Assembly: GCF_007859075.1 (NCBI RefSeq)
Contig: NZ_VOAK01000001.1
Coordinates: 33,627 to 97,626, forward strand
DNA length: 64,000 bases
Reading direction: 5' to 3'
DNA from: Gemmobacter aquaticus
Lineage (GTDB): Bacteria > Pseudomonadota > Alphaproteobacteria > Rhodobacterales > Rhodobacteraceae
The notes beneath the pieces are model-generated. The model searched no databases. It saw nothing but the letters and a program-made list of their open reading frames with translations, and was not told the origin of the DNA. Below are positions 48,766-58,178 of this stretch, piece after piece. The position numbers were made by a program, and so were the translations under genes. The stretch's first letter is position 1. Every line of letters begins with the position of its first letter.

Positions 48766-49512
48766 ATGGCGGGTGAACGGCTTCGGCTTGGTGTGAACAT
48801 CGACCACGTCGCGACAGTGCGCAATGCGCGGGGGTCAGCATGGCCCGATCCGCTGCGCGCGGCGCTTCTGGCCGAGGCGGCCGGCGCCGACGGGATCACG
48901 GCCCATCTGCGCGAAGACCGTCGTCACATTCGTGATTCCGACATGGACGCGCTGATGGCGGGGATCGGGATTCCGCTGAACTTTGAATGTGCCGCAACCG
49001 ATGAGATGAAGGCGATCATCCTGCGCCTGAAGCCACATGCCGTATGTCTTGTGCCCGAGCGGCGGGAAGAGCGGACCACCGAGGGCGGCCTTGATGTCGC
49101 GGGCGATGAGGCGCGGCTGCGCGACTACATCACGCCGCTGCGCGAGGCCGGATGCCGCGTCAGCATGTTCATCGGCCATGCGCCCCGCCAGATCGAGGCC
49201 TCCGCCCGGATCGGCGCTGCGGTGGTGGAGTTGCACACCGGGCACTATTCAGACCTTCACGCCGAAGGGCGACTGGCCGAGGCGGATGCCGAACTTGCGG
49301 CGCTGCGCGAGGGCGCGCGGCTTGCTGCATCCCTTGGGCTTGAGGTGCATGCCGGCCACGGGCTGACCTATGACAATGTGGCCCCGGTTGCCGCGATCCC
49401 CGAGGTGCGAGAGCTGAACATCGGGCACTTCCTGATCGGCGAGGCGATCTATCTGGGTCTGGGCCCGGCAATCGAGGAAATGCGCCGCCGCATGGACGAG
49501 GCGCGCGGGTGA
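48766..49512 (+). CDS. pdxJ: Pyridoxine 5'-phosphate synthase
   Basis: A 248-residue TIM-barrel enzyme making pyridoxine 5'-phosphate. [37 protein letters not shown] and [12 protein letters not shown] are diagnostic. The ATG at 48766 has AGAAGGAAGG upstream. It overlaps acpS by 4 bp. Confidence 0.97.
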   Translation: MAGERLRLGVNIDHVATVRNARGSAWPDPLRAALLAEAAGADGITAHLREDRRHIRDSDMDALMAGIGIPLNFECAATDEMKAIILRLKPHAVCLVPERREERTTEGGLDVAGDEARLRDYITPLREAGCRVSMFIGHAPRQIEASARIGAAVVELHTGHYSDLHAEGRLAEADAELAALREGARLAASLGLEVHAGHGLTYDNVAPVAAIPEVRELNIGHFLIGEAIYLGLGPAIEEMRRRMDEARG

Positions 49513-49916
49513 TCCTCGGCATCGGCACCGATCTGGCGAATATCGACCGGATTGCCGCGGTGCTGGAGCGTCATGGCGACCGGTTCCGCTCCCGCGTTTT
49601 CACCGATACCGAACAGGCCAAGGCCGAGGGGCGGCCGCTTGCGGTGGCCGCGACCTATGCCAAGCGGTGGGCGGCAAAAGAGGCCTGCTCCAAGGCGCTT
49701 GGTACCGGACTGCGCATGGGCATTGCCTGGCGCGACATGGCGGTCACCAACCTGCACACCGGCCAGCCGGTCATGCATTTGACCGGATGGGCCGCCGAGC
49801 GTCTGGCGCAGATGCTGCCGCCCGGGCATGAGGCGCTGGTGCACGTGACGCTGACCGATGATCACCCTTGGGCGCAGGCCTTCGTTGTCATCGAAGCGCG
49901 CCCATTGGCACGATGA
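49509..49916 (+). CDS. acpS: Holo-[acyl-carrier-protein] synthase
   Basis: A 135-residue phosphopantetheinyl transferase with [14 protein letters not shown] carrying the metal Asp and [13 protein letters not shown] with the catalytic Glu-Lys. It starts with GTG overlapping the pdxJ stop (GTGA). Confidence 0.95.
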   Translation: MILGIGTDLANIDRIAAVLERHGDRFRSRVFTDTEQAKAEGRPLAVAATYAKRWAAKEACSKALGTGLRMGIAWRDMAVTNLHTGQPVMHLTGWAAERLAQMLPPGHEALVHVTLTDDHPWAQAFVVIEARPLAR

Positions 49917-50065
49917 CGGAGTTTTGACCCATGCCCCCCTTTTGGCGGTGTGAAACTTGACTCCACCCTTCCCCGCGCGCATGAAGCGCGCCGGAAGACG
50001 ACCCCGCGCAACGCGCGCAATCATGATGCCCCGTTCATAGCGCGGGAAAGACAGAGAGGCCGCAG

Positions 50066-50854
50066 ATGGCGAGCAAGGAAAAAACGGGTGACAGTCTCTG
50101 GGACTGGATCAAGACGCTGTTCTGGGCGTTGCTGATCGCCGGCGTGTTTCGCACCCTGTTCTTTCAGCCCTTCTGGATCCCGTCCGAGTCCATGAAAGAC
50201 ACGTTGCTGATTGGCGACTTCGTCTTTGTGAACAAGATGGCCTATGGCTATTCGCGCTATTCCTGCCCCTTTGCGATGTGCCCGATCGAGGGCCGTATCA
50301 TGGGGTCTGAACCCGAGCGCGGCGACGTGGTGGTGTTCCGCCATCCGGTGAATGGGTCCGATATGATCAAGCGTCTGATCGGCCTGCCGGGCGACACGAT
50401 CCAGATGAAGGACGGTGTCCTGTGGATCAACGGTCAGGAAGTGCCGCAGCAACCCGATGGCATCTTCGAAGAGATCTACGAGCCGCAGGGGCCGATGGCG
50501 AACCTGCCGCGCTGCGAAAACGCGCCGGTCGGGCAGGGCGGCGTCTGCACCCGCTCGCGCTTTATCGAGACGCTGCCCAACGGGCGCAGCCATTCGGTGC
50601 TGAACATCGACAGCAACGGCTATGGCGACAACACGGATGTCTTTACCGTGCCGCCGGGGCAGTACTTCTTCATGGGCGATAACCGCGACAACTCCACCGA
50701 CAGCCGCTACAGCCAGACGGTCGGAGGCGTGGGCTTCCTGCCGGCAGAGTTCCTGATCGGTCGGGCAGACCGCATCGTGTTCTCGTCGGCCGGTAGCCGG
50801 ATGTGGTTCTTCTGGACCTGGCGCGCGGATCGGTTCTTCAAGGCGATCGAGTGA
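50066..50854 (+). CDS. lepB: Signal peptidase I
   Basis: A 262-residue membrane protease that removes Sec signal peptides. Helix 1 is [17 protein letters not shown]; the nucleophile is Ser in [10 protein letters not shown] and the general base Lys in [14 protein letters not shown]; the C-terminal [15 protein letters not shown] box is intact. The gene begins 149 bp after acpS and overlaps rnc by GTGA. Confidence 0.96.
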   Translation: MASKEKTGDSLWDWIKTLFWALLIAGVFRTLFFQPFWIPSESMKDTLLIGDFVFVNKMAYGYSRYSCPFAMCPIEGRIMGSEPERGDVVVFRHPVNGSDMIKRLIGLPGDTIQMKDGVLWINGQEVPQQPDGIFEEIYEPQGPMANLPRCENAPVGQGGVCTRSRFIETLPNGRSHSVLNIDSNGYGDNTDVFTVPPGQYFFMGDNRDNSTDSRYSQTVGGVGFLPAEFLIGRADRIVFSSAGSRMWFFWTWRADRFFKAIE

Positions 50855-51540
50855 AGCTTGCGGCCGATCTCCTGGCCTTTCAAGGCCGCCTCGGGTACCG
50901 GTTCCAGCAGCCCGAACTGCTGGTGCAGGCCGTAACGCACGCCTCGCTCTCATCGGTGACGCGACCCGACAACCAGCGGCTGGAGTTTCTGGGCGACCGC
51001 GTTCTTGGTCTTGCGATGGCCGAGGCGCTGCTTGCCGCCGACATGTCTGCCGCAGAAGGCCAGCTTGCGCCGCGCTTCAATGCGCTTGTCCGCAAGGAGG
51101 CTTGCGCCGATGTGGCGCGAGCGATCGGCCTTGGCGAGGTGTTGAAGCTGGGCCGGTCCGAGATGATGTCGGGTGGGCGGCGGAAAGAGGCGCTTCTGGG
51201 TGACGCGATGGAGGCGGTCATCGCTGCGGTCTATCTCGATGCCGGATTTGAGGCCGCGCGCGATCTGGTGCTGCGCCTCTGGGGGCCGCGGATCGGCGCG
51301 GTCGAGGCGGATGCCCGCGATCCCAAGACCGCCTTGCAGGAATGGGCGCAGGCCCGTGGGCAGACCCCCCCGGTCTATTCCGCGCTTGGCCGCGAAGGGC
51401 CGGATCATCAGCCCGTATTTACAGTAGAAGTGCGCCTCGCTTCAGGTGAAACTGAGACGGCAAAGGCCGGAACGAAACGTGTGGCGGAACAAGCCGCCGC
51501 AAAGGCGCTGCTGGCGCGGATGGAGGGCCGGAATGGCTGA
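50851..51540 (+). CDS. rnc: Ribonuclease III
   Basis: A 229-residue RNase III with the signature [17 protein letters not shown], the second acidic motif [19 protein letters not shown], and a C-terminal double-stranded RNA-binding domain ([21 protein letters not shown]). The GTG start at 50851 overlaps the lepB stop; the longer frame begins inside lepB and is rejected. It overlaps era by 8 bp. Confidence 0.95.
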   Translation: MKLAADLLAFQGRLGYRFQQPELLVQAVTHASLSSVTRPDNQRLEFLGDRVLGLAMAEALLAADMSAAEGQLAPRFNALVRKEACADVARAIGLGEVLKLGRSEMMSGGRRKEALLGDAMEAVIAAVYLDAGFEAARDLVLRLWGPRIGAVEADARDPKTALQEWAQARGQTPPVYSALGREGPDHQPVFTVEVRLASGETETAKAGTKRVAEQAAAKALLARMEGRNG

Positions 51541-52444
51541 ACAACGGGCGGGCTTCGTGGCGCTGATCGGCGAGCCGAATGCAGGAAAGTCCACGCTTCT
51601 CAATCGCATGGTCGGGGCCAAGGTCTCGATCGTCACCCACAAGGTGCAGACCACGCGGGCGCGCATCCGCGGTGTCTGCATGGAGGGCGATGCCCAGATC
51701 GTCTTTGTCGACACGCCCGGCCTGTTTCGCCCGCGTCGCAGGCTGGACCGCGCCATGGTCGCCGCAGCATGGGGCGGGGCGGCGGATGCCGACATCATCG
51801 TGCTGCTGATCGAGGCGCATCGTGGCCTGACCGACGGTGTCGCGGCCATCATCGACGCGATGAAGGACCGCATTCCGCAGGGACAGCAAGTGGCGCTGGC
51901 GATCAACAAGATCGACCGGATCAAGGCCGAGAACCTGCTCGCGCTTGCCGAAGAGATGAACAAGGCTTTCCCTTTCGTGGAAACCTTCATGATCTCGGCG
52001 GAAAAGGGCTATGGGGTCGACAAGCTGCGCGCCTGGCTTGCCAGCCAGTTGCCCGTGGGCCCGTGGTTTTACCCTGAGGACCAGATTGCTGATCTGCCGA
52101 TGCGCATGATCGCTGCCGAAATCACGCGCGAGAAGCTGACGCTGCGCCTGCACGAAGAGCTGCCCTATCAGCTGACCGTCGAGACCGAGAAATGGGAAGA
52201 CCGCAAGGATGGCTCGACCCGGATTGACCAGATCGTCTATGTCGCGCGCGACGGGCACAAGGGCATCGTACTGGGCAACAAGGGCGAGACCATCAAGGCG
52301 ATCGGTCAGGCCGCCCGCGTCGATCTGGCCGAGTTTCTGGATCGTCCCGTGCACCTCTTCCTGCAGGTCAAGGTGCGGCCCAATTGGCTGGAAGAGCCTG
52401 ACCGCTATTCGGAAATGGGCCTTGATTTCAAGGACGGCGACTGA
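51533..52444 (+). CDS. era: GTPase Era
   Basis: A 303-residue GTPase for 16S rRNA maturation. G1 is [10 protein letters not shown]2 in [14 protein letters not shown]3 DTPG, G4 NKID, G5 ISAEKG; the C-terminal KH domain shows [25 protein letters not shown]. The order lepB-rnc-era-recO is widespread in alphaproteobacteria. Confidence 0.97.
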   Translation: MAEQRAGFVALIGEPNAGKSTLLNRMVGAKVSIVTHKVQTTRARIRGVCMEGDAQIVFVDTPGLFRPRRRLDRAMVAAAWGGAADADIIVLLIEAHRGLTDGVAAIIDAMKDRIPQGQQVALAINKIDRIKAENLLALAEEMNKAFPFVETFMISAEKGYGVDKLRAWLASQLPVGPWFYPEDQIADLPMRMIAAEITREKLTLRLHEELPYQLTVETEKWEDRKDGSTRIDQIVYVARDGHKGIVLGNKGETIKAIGQAARVDLAEFLDRPVHLFLQVKVRPNWLEEPDRYSEMGLDFKDGD

Positions 52445-52449
52445 GCGCC

Positions 52450-52785
52450 ATGCACCCCCGTCTGGCCAGTGATCTGTGGGTCTCTGCCTATCTGGCGCGG
52501 CTTCGGCTTGCCGATATTCCGGCCTATGTGACAGCAAAGGGCGATCCGACCTCGGGCGCGGTGGTGGTGAAATGCGCCACGCTTGACGGCGCGGCGCGGG
52601 CCTATCAGCGCAGCTATGACCTGATGGCCGATGAACGCACCTGGGTCTTGCTGGCCGAGGGCGAGGAGGCGAAGGTCGATGCCGCCGTCGCCCGTGCCCG
52701 GTCCTTTGACCGCGACCTCTGGATCATCGAGCTGGAAGATCGCGCGGGCCGGACGCTCTTGCAGGAAGACGGCCTTCGCGATTGA
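52450..52785 (+). CDS. DUF1491 protein
   Basis: A 111-residue soluble protein of the DUF1491 family (LASDLWVSAYLARL, GAVVVKCATLDG, DRDLWIIELEDRAGR). The family sits between era and recO in many alphaproteobacteria. Function unknown. Confidence 0.85.
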   Translation: MHPRLASDLWVSAYLARLRLADIPAYVTAKGDPTSGAVVVKCATLDGAARAYQRSYDLMADERTWVLLAEGEEAKVDAAVARARSFDRDLWIIELEDRAGRTLLQEDGLRD

Positions 52786-52827
52786 TGCCGGCTTGCCGAC
52801 GTGCGGCGGGCGTCGGATAGTGCGGGC

Positions 52828-53550
52828 ATGGATTGGCAGGATGAAGGCACGCTGATTTCCTCGCGCCCGCATGGCGAGACATCGGCAATCATCGAGGTGT
52901 TCACGGCACAGCATGGACTGCATGCCGGTGTGGTGCGGGGCGGCGCCTCGCGCAAGGTTGCGGCCACCCTTCAGCCGGGTACGCAAGTTGCCGTCGAATG
53001 GCGGGCGCGGCTGGACGAGCATCTGGGCGTTTTCACCGTTGAGCCTTTGCGCAGCCGTGCCATGCTGATGGAGGACCGGATCGCCCTCGCCGGGCTGAAT
53101 GCGATCTGCGCTTTGCTGCGCTTTGCCCTGCCGGAGCGTGAGCCGCATGCGCTGCTGTACGCGCGAACACAAGCATTGCTTGCGGCGATGCAGACTGCAG
53201 ACTGGCCCGCCGACTACCTGCGATGGGAGATGGCGCTTCTGGAAGAGGTCGGCTTTGCACTCGATCTGACGCGCTGCGCGGCGACAGGCAGCCGTGAGGA
53301 TCTGGCCTATGTCAGCCCCCGGACCGGCCGCGCGGTCAGCCGGGATGGTGCGGGCGATTGGTCATCCCGGCTATTGCCACTGCCGCCGGGACTGCTGGGG
53401 CAAGGGCCCCTTGTCGCAGAGGAGCTCATACAGGGGCTTGCCATCACGGGGCATTTTCTCGGGCGCGAACTGGCAGAGCTGAACCATGGCAAGTCCCTGC
53501 CAGAGGCCCGCGCGCGGCTGCTCGATCTGTTGCAGCGGCGCTTTCAATAA
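52828..53550 (+). CDS. recO: DNA repair protein RecO
   Basis: A 240-residue RecO with N-terminal OB fold (DWQDEGTLISSRPHGETSAIIEVFTAQHGLHAGVVRGGAS is split here as MDWQDEGTLISS and HAGVVRGG). It acts with RecFR in loading RecA onto gapped DNA. The ATG at 52828 gives the standard N-terminus. It ends 76 bp before the convergent mcd gene. Confidence 0.94.
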   Translation: MDWQDEGTLISSRPHGETSAIIEVFTAQHGLHAGVVRGGASRKVAATLQPGTQVAVEWRARLDEHLGVFTVEPLRSRAMLMEDRIALAGLNAICALLRFALPEREPHALLYARTQALLAAMQTADWPADYLRWEMALLEEVGFALDLTRCAATGSREDLAYVSPRTGRAVSRDGAGDWSSRLLPLPPGLLGQGPLVAEELIQGLAITGHFLGRELAELNHGKSLPEARARLLDLLQRRFQ

Positions 53551-53554
53551 AGTT

Positions 53555-53583
53555 GCCCGCCCCGAAGCTCTCACGGGGCGGGC
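53555..53583. terminator. Bidirectional terminator between recO and mcd
   Basis: GCCCGCCCCG/CGGGGCGGGC, a perfect 10-bp stem with a 9-nt loop, in the gap between convergent genes. Confidence 0.72.
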
Positions 53584-53626
53584 GGCGCGAACCGCCGGGG
53601 CCATCCGGCAAGCCGCTTTTGAACGG

Positions 53627-55291
53627 TCAGTCCAGCAGGCGGCGTGCGATGACCTGGGCCTGAATCTCGGCCGCACCTTCAAAGATGTTCAGGATGCGCG
53701 CATCGCAGAGGATGCGGCTGATCTGATACTCCAGCGCAAAGCCGTTCCCGCCATGGATCTGCAGGGCATTGTCGGCGCTGGCCCATGCGACGCGGGCGCC
53801 AAGCAGCTTGGCCATTCCGGCCTCAAGGTCGCAGCGCTTGTCGTGATCTTTTTGCCATGCGCTGAAATAGGTCAGTTGGCGGGCGATCATGATTTCAACG
53901 GCCATCATGGCAAGCTTTCCGGCGATGCGCGGAAACTCGATGAGGGCCTTGCCGAATTGCTTGCGATCCTCGGCATAGCGCATGCCGGTTTCCAGCGCCG
54001 ATTGCGCAACGCCGATCGCGCGGGCGCCGGTCTGGATGCGGGCGGATTCGAATGTCTGCATCAGCTGCTTGAAGCCCTGACCCTCGACCCCACCCAGAAG
54101 GTTCTCGCCCTTCACCTTGAAACCATCAAAGCCGAGCTCGTATTCCTTCATCCCGCGATAGCCCAGAACCTCGATCTCGCCGCCGGTCATGCCGGGGGTG
54201 GGGAAGGGGGTCTCGTCCGTGCCGGGCGTCTTCTCGGCCAGGAACATCGACAGGCCGCGCCAGTCGGTCGTGTTGGGATCGGTGCGCGCCAGAAGCGTCA
54301 TCACATGGGTCCGCGCGGCATGGGTGATCCAGGTCTTGTTGCCGGTCACCTCCCAGTCATCGCCCACCTTCACCGCGCGGGTGCGCAGCGACCCAAGGTC
54401 GGATCCGGTATTGGGCTCGGTAAAGACCGCCGTCGGAAGGATTTCGCCGCTGGCAAGTTTGGGCAACCATTCGGCCTTCTGCGCCTCGGTGCCACCACAG
54501 AGGATCAGCTCGGCGGCGATCTCGGACCGGGTGCCAAGGCTTCCTACACCGATATAGCCCCGCGAAAGTTCTTCGGACACCACGACCATCGAGGCTTTCG
54601 ACAGCCCAAAGCCGCCGAACTCTTCGGGGATGGTCAGACCGAACACCCCCATCTCGGCAAGGCTTTCGATGATCTCCATCGGGATCAGCTCGTCCTTGAG
54701 GTGCCAGTCATGGGCATAGGGGATCACGCGTTCGTCCGCAAAGCGGCGGAACTGGTCGCGGATCATCTCCAGTTCTTCTTCCAGACCGGTTGCGCCAAAG
54801 GTGGCGCGGCCATGGTTGTCCCGCATCAGGGCGACAAGTGCGGCGCGGGCGGCTGGTGTATTCCCTTCGGCCATCAGCCGTAGGGCGGCGGCGCCGGGCG
54901 CCCAATTCAGGCCGAGATCCGACAGGCGGGCGGTTTCGGTCTGCGACATCGGGATCCCGCCCGAAATCTGCGCCAGATACTCACCAAAGCCGATCTGCAG
55001 GATCAGCGCTTCCATCTGGCCAAAGCTGCCCTGTTCGGACAGGCGCGAGGACCAGGCCAGCAACTGCCGCAGGCTTTCGGTATAGGTGGCAAGCCAGCTC
55101 AGGCTGTGGGCGGCAAACTGGTGCTCTTCCATCGCTGCGGCCGAGATCTTGCCACCGACGGTGACGCGCGCGCGCAGCGCCTCGCGCGCCTCGACGAACA
55201 GGGCCTCCACTTCGGGCAGGGCAGCGGTGGCAAGTGCGGTCAGATCGGAAAGAAGCGGTGTCACGGGCATGGTCTGTCCATCATGCGGCAT
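53627..55291 (-). CDS. mcd: (2S)-methylsuccinyl-CoA dehydrogenase of the ethylmalonyl-CoA pathway
   Basis: A 554-residue acyl-CoA dehydrogenase-family FAD enzyme with an extra N-terminal domain of about 165 residues, the hallmark of Mcd, which oxidizes (2S)-methylsuccinyl-CoA to mesaconyl-CoA. The ACAD core begins near EEELEMIRDQFRRFADERVIP, with AVFTEPNTGSDLGS and QIHGGNGFALEYQISRILCDARILNIFEGAAEIQ broken here into IHGGNGFALEY and LNIFEGAAEIQ. The ATG at 55291 has GGGGAA upstream. Other acyl-CoA dehydrogenases lack the N-terminal domain, so the assignment is fairly firm. Confidence 0.85.
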   Translation of the reverse strand: MPHDGQTMPVTPLLSDLTALATAALPEVEALFVEAREALRARVTVGGKISAAAMEEHQFAAHSLSWLATYTESLRQLLAWSSRLSEQGSFGQMEALILQIGFGEYLAQISGGIPMSQTETARLSDLGLNWAPGAAALRLMAEGNTPAARAALVALMRDNHGRATFGATGLEEELEMIRDQFRRFADERVIPYAHDWHLKDELIPMEIIESLAEMGVFGLTIPEEFGGFGLSKASMVVVSEELSRGYIGVGSLGTRSEIAAELILCGGTEAQKAEWLPKLASGEILPTAVFTEPNTGSDLGSLRTRAVKVGDDWEVTGNKTWITHAARTHVMTLLARTDPNTTDWRGLSMFLAEKTPGTDETPFPTPGMTGGEIEVLGYRGMKEYELGFDGFKVKGENLLGGVEGQGFKQLMQTFESARIQTGARAIGVAQSALETGMRYAEDRKQFGKALIEFPRIAGKLAMMAVEIMIARQLTYFSAWQKDHDKRCDLEAGMAKLLGARVAWASADNALQIHGGNGFALEYQISRILCDARILNIFEGAAEIQAQVIARRLLD

Positions 55292-55365
55292 GGCGATTCC
55301 CCAGTATTCTGCGATTGCGAAAGAGGTAGCGACTTTGCAGTCGCAGCGCAAGAAAAATACAAACG

Positions 55366-55387
55366 AATGGCATTCATTGAATGAATA
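55366..55387. promoter_or_regulatory. Overlapping palindromes upstream of mcd
   Basis: GAATG-G-CATTC (55366-55376) overlaps ATTCATT-G-AATGAAT (55373-55387), both perfect dyads, centred roughly 75-90 bp upstream of the mcd start. A further dyad GCGACT-TTGC-AGTCGC is at 55330-55345. Candidate operator sites for mcd. Confidence 0.45.
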
Positions 55388-55423
55388 TGTCCATGACGTT
55401 TGCGCGACCATGGTCGGATGAGT

Positions 55424-55451
55424 GAAAAAAAGGCCCCGGAATTCCGGAGCC
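55424..55451 (-). terminator. Intrinsic terminator of pckA
   Basis: On the minus strand a GGCTCCGG-AATT-CCGGGGCC stem, closed fully when one U-G wobble is allowed, followed by TTTTTTT. On the plus strand the same position is an A-C mismatch, so it is directional. It lies about 57 bp past the pckA stop. Confidence 0.88.
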
Positions 55452-55458
55452 GCTTCTT

Positions 55459-55503
55459 CTTTTCACAAATATCCTGGGGGTCTGGGGGCAAAGCCCCCAG
55501 CCT
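55459..55503 (-). repeat. Rhodobacterales-type GC-rich palindromic repeat after pckA
   Basis: On the minus strand: CTGGGGGCTTTGCCCCCAG hairpin, ACCCCCAGGATATTTGTG, and purine tail AAAAGAAGAAG. Same architecture as the copies at 41825-41876 and 1722-1774. It sits between the pckA stop and its terminator. Confidence 0.7.
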
Positions 55504-55507
55504 TGCA

Positions 55508-57106
55508 TCAGCCGATCGCGGCCGCCTTCACATCGGCGTCGATGAACGGCACATACTGGCCGAAGTTGTCGGCGAACATGCCAACCAACTTCTTGGCCTG
55601 TGCGTCATAGGCGGCCTTGTCGGCCCAGGTGTCGCGCGGGTTCAGCAGGATTGTGTCAACGCCCGGCACCGCGACGGGAACCTCGAAACCGAAGTTCGGG
55701 TCCTTGCGGAACTCCACCTTGCCCAGCGAACCATCCAGCGCCGCGGTCAGCAGCGCGCGCGTGGCCTTGATCGGCATCCGCTTGCCGGTCCCGTGCGCCC
55801 CGCCGGTCCAGCCGGTGTTCACCAGCCAGCAGGTCGCGCCGAACTGGGCGATCTTCTCTTGCAGAAGCTTGCCATAGACCTCGGGCCGGCGCGGCATGAA
55901 GGGGGCGCCAAAGCAGGTCGAGAAGGTCGGGATCGGTTCGGTCACGCCACGCTCGGTGCCCGGCGTCTTTGAGGTGAAGCCCGAAAGGAAGTGATACATC
56001 GCCTGCGCCGGTGTCAGCCGCGCAATGGGCGGCAGCACGCCATAGGCGTCGCAGGTCAGCATGATCACGTTCTTCGGATGCCCGCCAAGCCCGGTGTCCG
56101 AGGCATTCGAGATCGCTTCGAGCGGGTAGGCGCAACGCATGTTCTCGGTCAGGCTGGAGTCGGTGAAGTCAAGTTCCAGCGTTTCGGGATCGAAGACCAT
56201 GTTCTCGACCACGGTGCCAAAGCGGCTGGTCGTGGCATAGATTTCCGGCTCGGCCTCGGCCGAGAGGTTGATGGTCTTTGCATAGCAGCCGCCTTCGAAG
56301 TTGAAGGTGCCCTTTTCGGACCAGCCATGCTCGTCATCCCCGATCAGGGTGCGCGAGGGGTCAGCCGACAGCGTGGTCTTGCCGGTGCCCGACAGGCCGA
56401 AGAAGACGGCCGTATCATCCGGATTGCCGATGGCGTGGTTGGCCGAGCAGTGCATCGCCATCACGCCTTTTTCGGGCAGCAGATAGTTCAGCAGCGTAAA
56501 GACGGACTTCTTGTTTTCGCCGGCATAGGCGGTGTTGGCGATCAGGATCAGTTTCTTGTCGAAGTTGAGCGCGATCACCGTCTCGGTGCGGCAGCCGTGG
56601 CGTGCGGGATCTGCCTTGAACGAGGGGCAGTTGATGATGGTGAACTCGGGCGCAAAGCTGTCAAGCTCGGCACGATCGGGGCGGCGCAGCAGATGGCGGA
56701 TGAACAGGCCATGCCAGGCCAGTTCGGTCACGACGCGCACGTCCAGCCGGTGCGCGGGATCAGCGCCTGCATAAAGGTCTTGTACGAAATAGTCGCCGCC
56801 CTTCATGTGCTCCAGCATATCGGCATGCAGGCGGTCAAAGGCGTCGGGCGCCATGGGGGCATTGTTTTCCCACCAGATGGTGTTTTCCACCGAGGGCGTC
56901 CGCACGACAAACTTGTCTTTCGGCGAGCGGCCGGTGAACTGGCCGGTGGTGCAAAGGAACGCCCCACCATTGCCAAGACGCCCCTCGCCGCGACGCACCG
57001 CCGCCTCAACGAGCGCCGGTTCGATGTAGTTGTAATAGACGTTGCCCAATCCGCTGATGCCTTGCGTTTCAAGGGTGTGGCGGGGGTTCACGCGTCCATG
57101 CGTCAT
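55508..57106 (-). CDS. pckA: Phosphoenolpyruvate carboxykinase (ATP)
   Basis: A 532-residue enzyme that converts oxaloacetate and ATP to PEP, the first gluconeogenic step. The Walker-type [16 protein letters not shown], kinase motif [24 protein letters not shown] split here as LIGDDEHGW and [10 protein letters not shown], and TGRSPKDKF are present. The ATG at 57106 is used; a TTG lies two codons upstream. Divergent from chvI, a conserved arrangement in alphaproteobacteria in which ChvGI and pckA are linked. Confidence 0.97.
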   Translation of the reverse strand: MTHGRVNPRHTLETQGISGLGNVYYNYIEPALVEAAVRRGEGRLGNGGAFLCTTGQFTGRSPKDKFVVRTPSVENTIWWENNAPMAPDAFDRLHADMLEHMKGGDYFVQDLYAGADPAHRLDVRVVTELAWHGLFIRHLLRRPDRAELDSFAPEFTIINCPSFKADPARHGCRTETVIALNFDKKLILIANTAYAGENKKSVFTLLNYLLPEKGVMAMHCSANHAIGNPDDTAVFFGLSGTGKTTLSADPSRTLIGDDEHGWSEKGTFNFEGGCYAKTINLSAEAEPEIYATTSRFGTVVENMVFDPETLELDFTDSSLTENMRCAYPLEAISNASDTGLGGHPKNVIMLTCDAYGVLPPIARLTPAQAMYHFLSGFTSKTPGTERGVTEPIPTFSTCFGAPFMPRRPEVYGKLLQEKIAQFGATCWLVNTGWTGGAHGTGKRMPIKATRALLTAALDGSLGKVEFRKDPNFGFEVPVAVPGVDTILLNPRDTWADKAAYDAQAKKLVGMFADNFGQYVPFIDADVKAAAIG

Positions 57107-57467
57107 GTGCAAGCTCTCCGGTGCCGCGGCACGCGCGGCGTCTTTCGGTTCACGTCGGCAGCCTGGGCCAAATGACTACCGGTCGCACCCCGGACGACGG
57201 GGTCGACAATTGCCCTATAACACGTCGCTTTCAGGATGGAATAGCACGCATCGGGGTGGTTAGCGCAACCATGGACAGGTTAGCGCAACCAATTCCGGCT
57301 GGTGGACATCTGGGCCGTTGAGGTGCGGCAAAATGGCCATCTCTGCGCAAATTCACGGCACCCCGACCGCTCCTTGCCGGGCCGATTCGCAGTTTCCTGT
57401 TGATTCCCTTGGTGCGAAGGCCGAGAATTGCGGAAAAATTGAATATGAGCAGACAGGATAACAGGAC
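57107..57467. other. Divergent regulatory region between pckA and chvI
   Basis: 361 bp with no credible gene. It holds two tandem copies of GGTTAGCGCAACCA at 57258-57271 and 57278-57291, each a GGTT-N5-AACC dyad, exactly 20 bp apart. The rest should contain the pckA and chvI promoters. Confidence 0.65.
57258..57291. repeat. Tandem 14-bp palindromic repeats, candidate operator
   Basis: Two identical GGTTAGCGCAACCA units start 20 bp apart, two turns of the helix, about 165 bp upstream of pckA and 180 bp upstream of chvI. Same-face spacing suggests cooperative protein binding. Confidence 0.6.
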
Positions 57468-58169
57468 ATGGCCAGGATCGCCCTTGTGGACGACGACAGG
57501 AATATCCTGACGTCGGTGTCCATTACGCTGGAAGCCGAAGGTTTCGAGGTTGAAACCTATAATGACGGACAATCGGCGCTTGAAGCTTTCAACCGCCGCA
57601 TGCCCGACATGGCGGTGCTTGATATCAAGATGCCAAGGATGGACGGGATGGATCTGCTGCAGCGCTTGCGGCAGAAGACCTCGATGCCGGTGATCTTCCT
57701 GACGTCGAAAGATGACGAGATCGACGAGGTCCTCGGCCTGCGCATGGGCGCTGACGATTACGTCAAGAAGCCCTTCAGCCAGCGTCTTCTGGTCGAGCGC
57801 ATCCGGGCGCTTCTGCGCCGACAAGAGGCCATCGCCACCAGTGAAGTGGCTGTTACCGAAGAAAACAAGATCATGGAGCGGGGCAACCTGCGCATGGATC
57901 CGTTGCGCCACGCCGTAACCTGGAAAGGTAACGACGTGTCGCTAACGGTCACCGAATTCCTGCTTCTGCAGGCGCTTGCGCAGCGTCCGGGCTTTGTGAA
58001 GAGCCGCGATCAGCTGATGGATGTGGCCTACGACGATCAGGTCTATGTCGATGACCGCACCATCGACAGTCACATCAAACGTCTGCGCAAGAAGATGCGG
58101 ACCGCCGATTCCGAGTTTTCCGCCATCGAGACGCTGTACGGCATCGGTTATCGCTACAACGAGGAATGA
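57468..58169 (+). CDS. chvI: Response regulator ChvI
   Basis: A 233-residue OmpR-type regulator. The receiver domain has the acidic pocket VDDDRN and phospho-Asp in [13 protein letters not shown] with TSKDDE and Lys in VKKPF; the C-terminal winged helix ends in [10 protein letters not shown] and [13 protein letters not shown]. ChvI is the partner of ChvG and controls envelope, acid-stress and central carbon genes. It is followed by chvG after 9 bp. Confidence 0.94.
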   Translation: MARIALVDDDRNILTSVSITLEAEGFEVETYNDGQSALEAFNRRMPDMAVLDIKMPRMDGMDLLQRLRQKTSMPVIFLTSKDDEIDEVLGLRMGADDYVKKPFSQRLLVERIRALLRRQEAIATSEVAVTEENKIMERGNLRMDPLRHAVTWKGNDVSLTVTEFLLLQALAQRPGFVKSRDQLMDVAYDDQVYVDDRTIDSHIKRLRKKMRTADSEFSAIETLYGIGYRYNEE

Positions 58170-58178
58170 CGGCGCGAT

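Noticed and set aside
49917..50065. A small gene between acpS and lepB
   Set aside because: The 149-bp gap has a short frame from 49950 but its translation is Arg-rich, lacks a ribosome site and overlaps the lepB leader.
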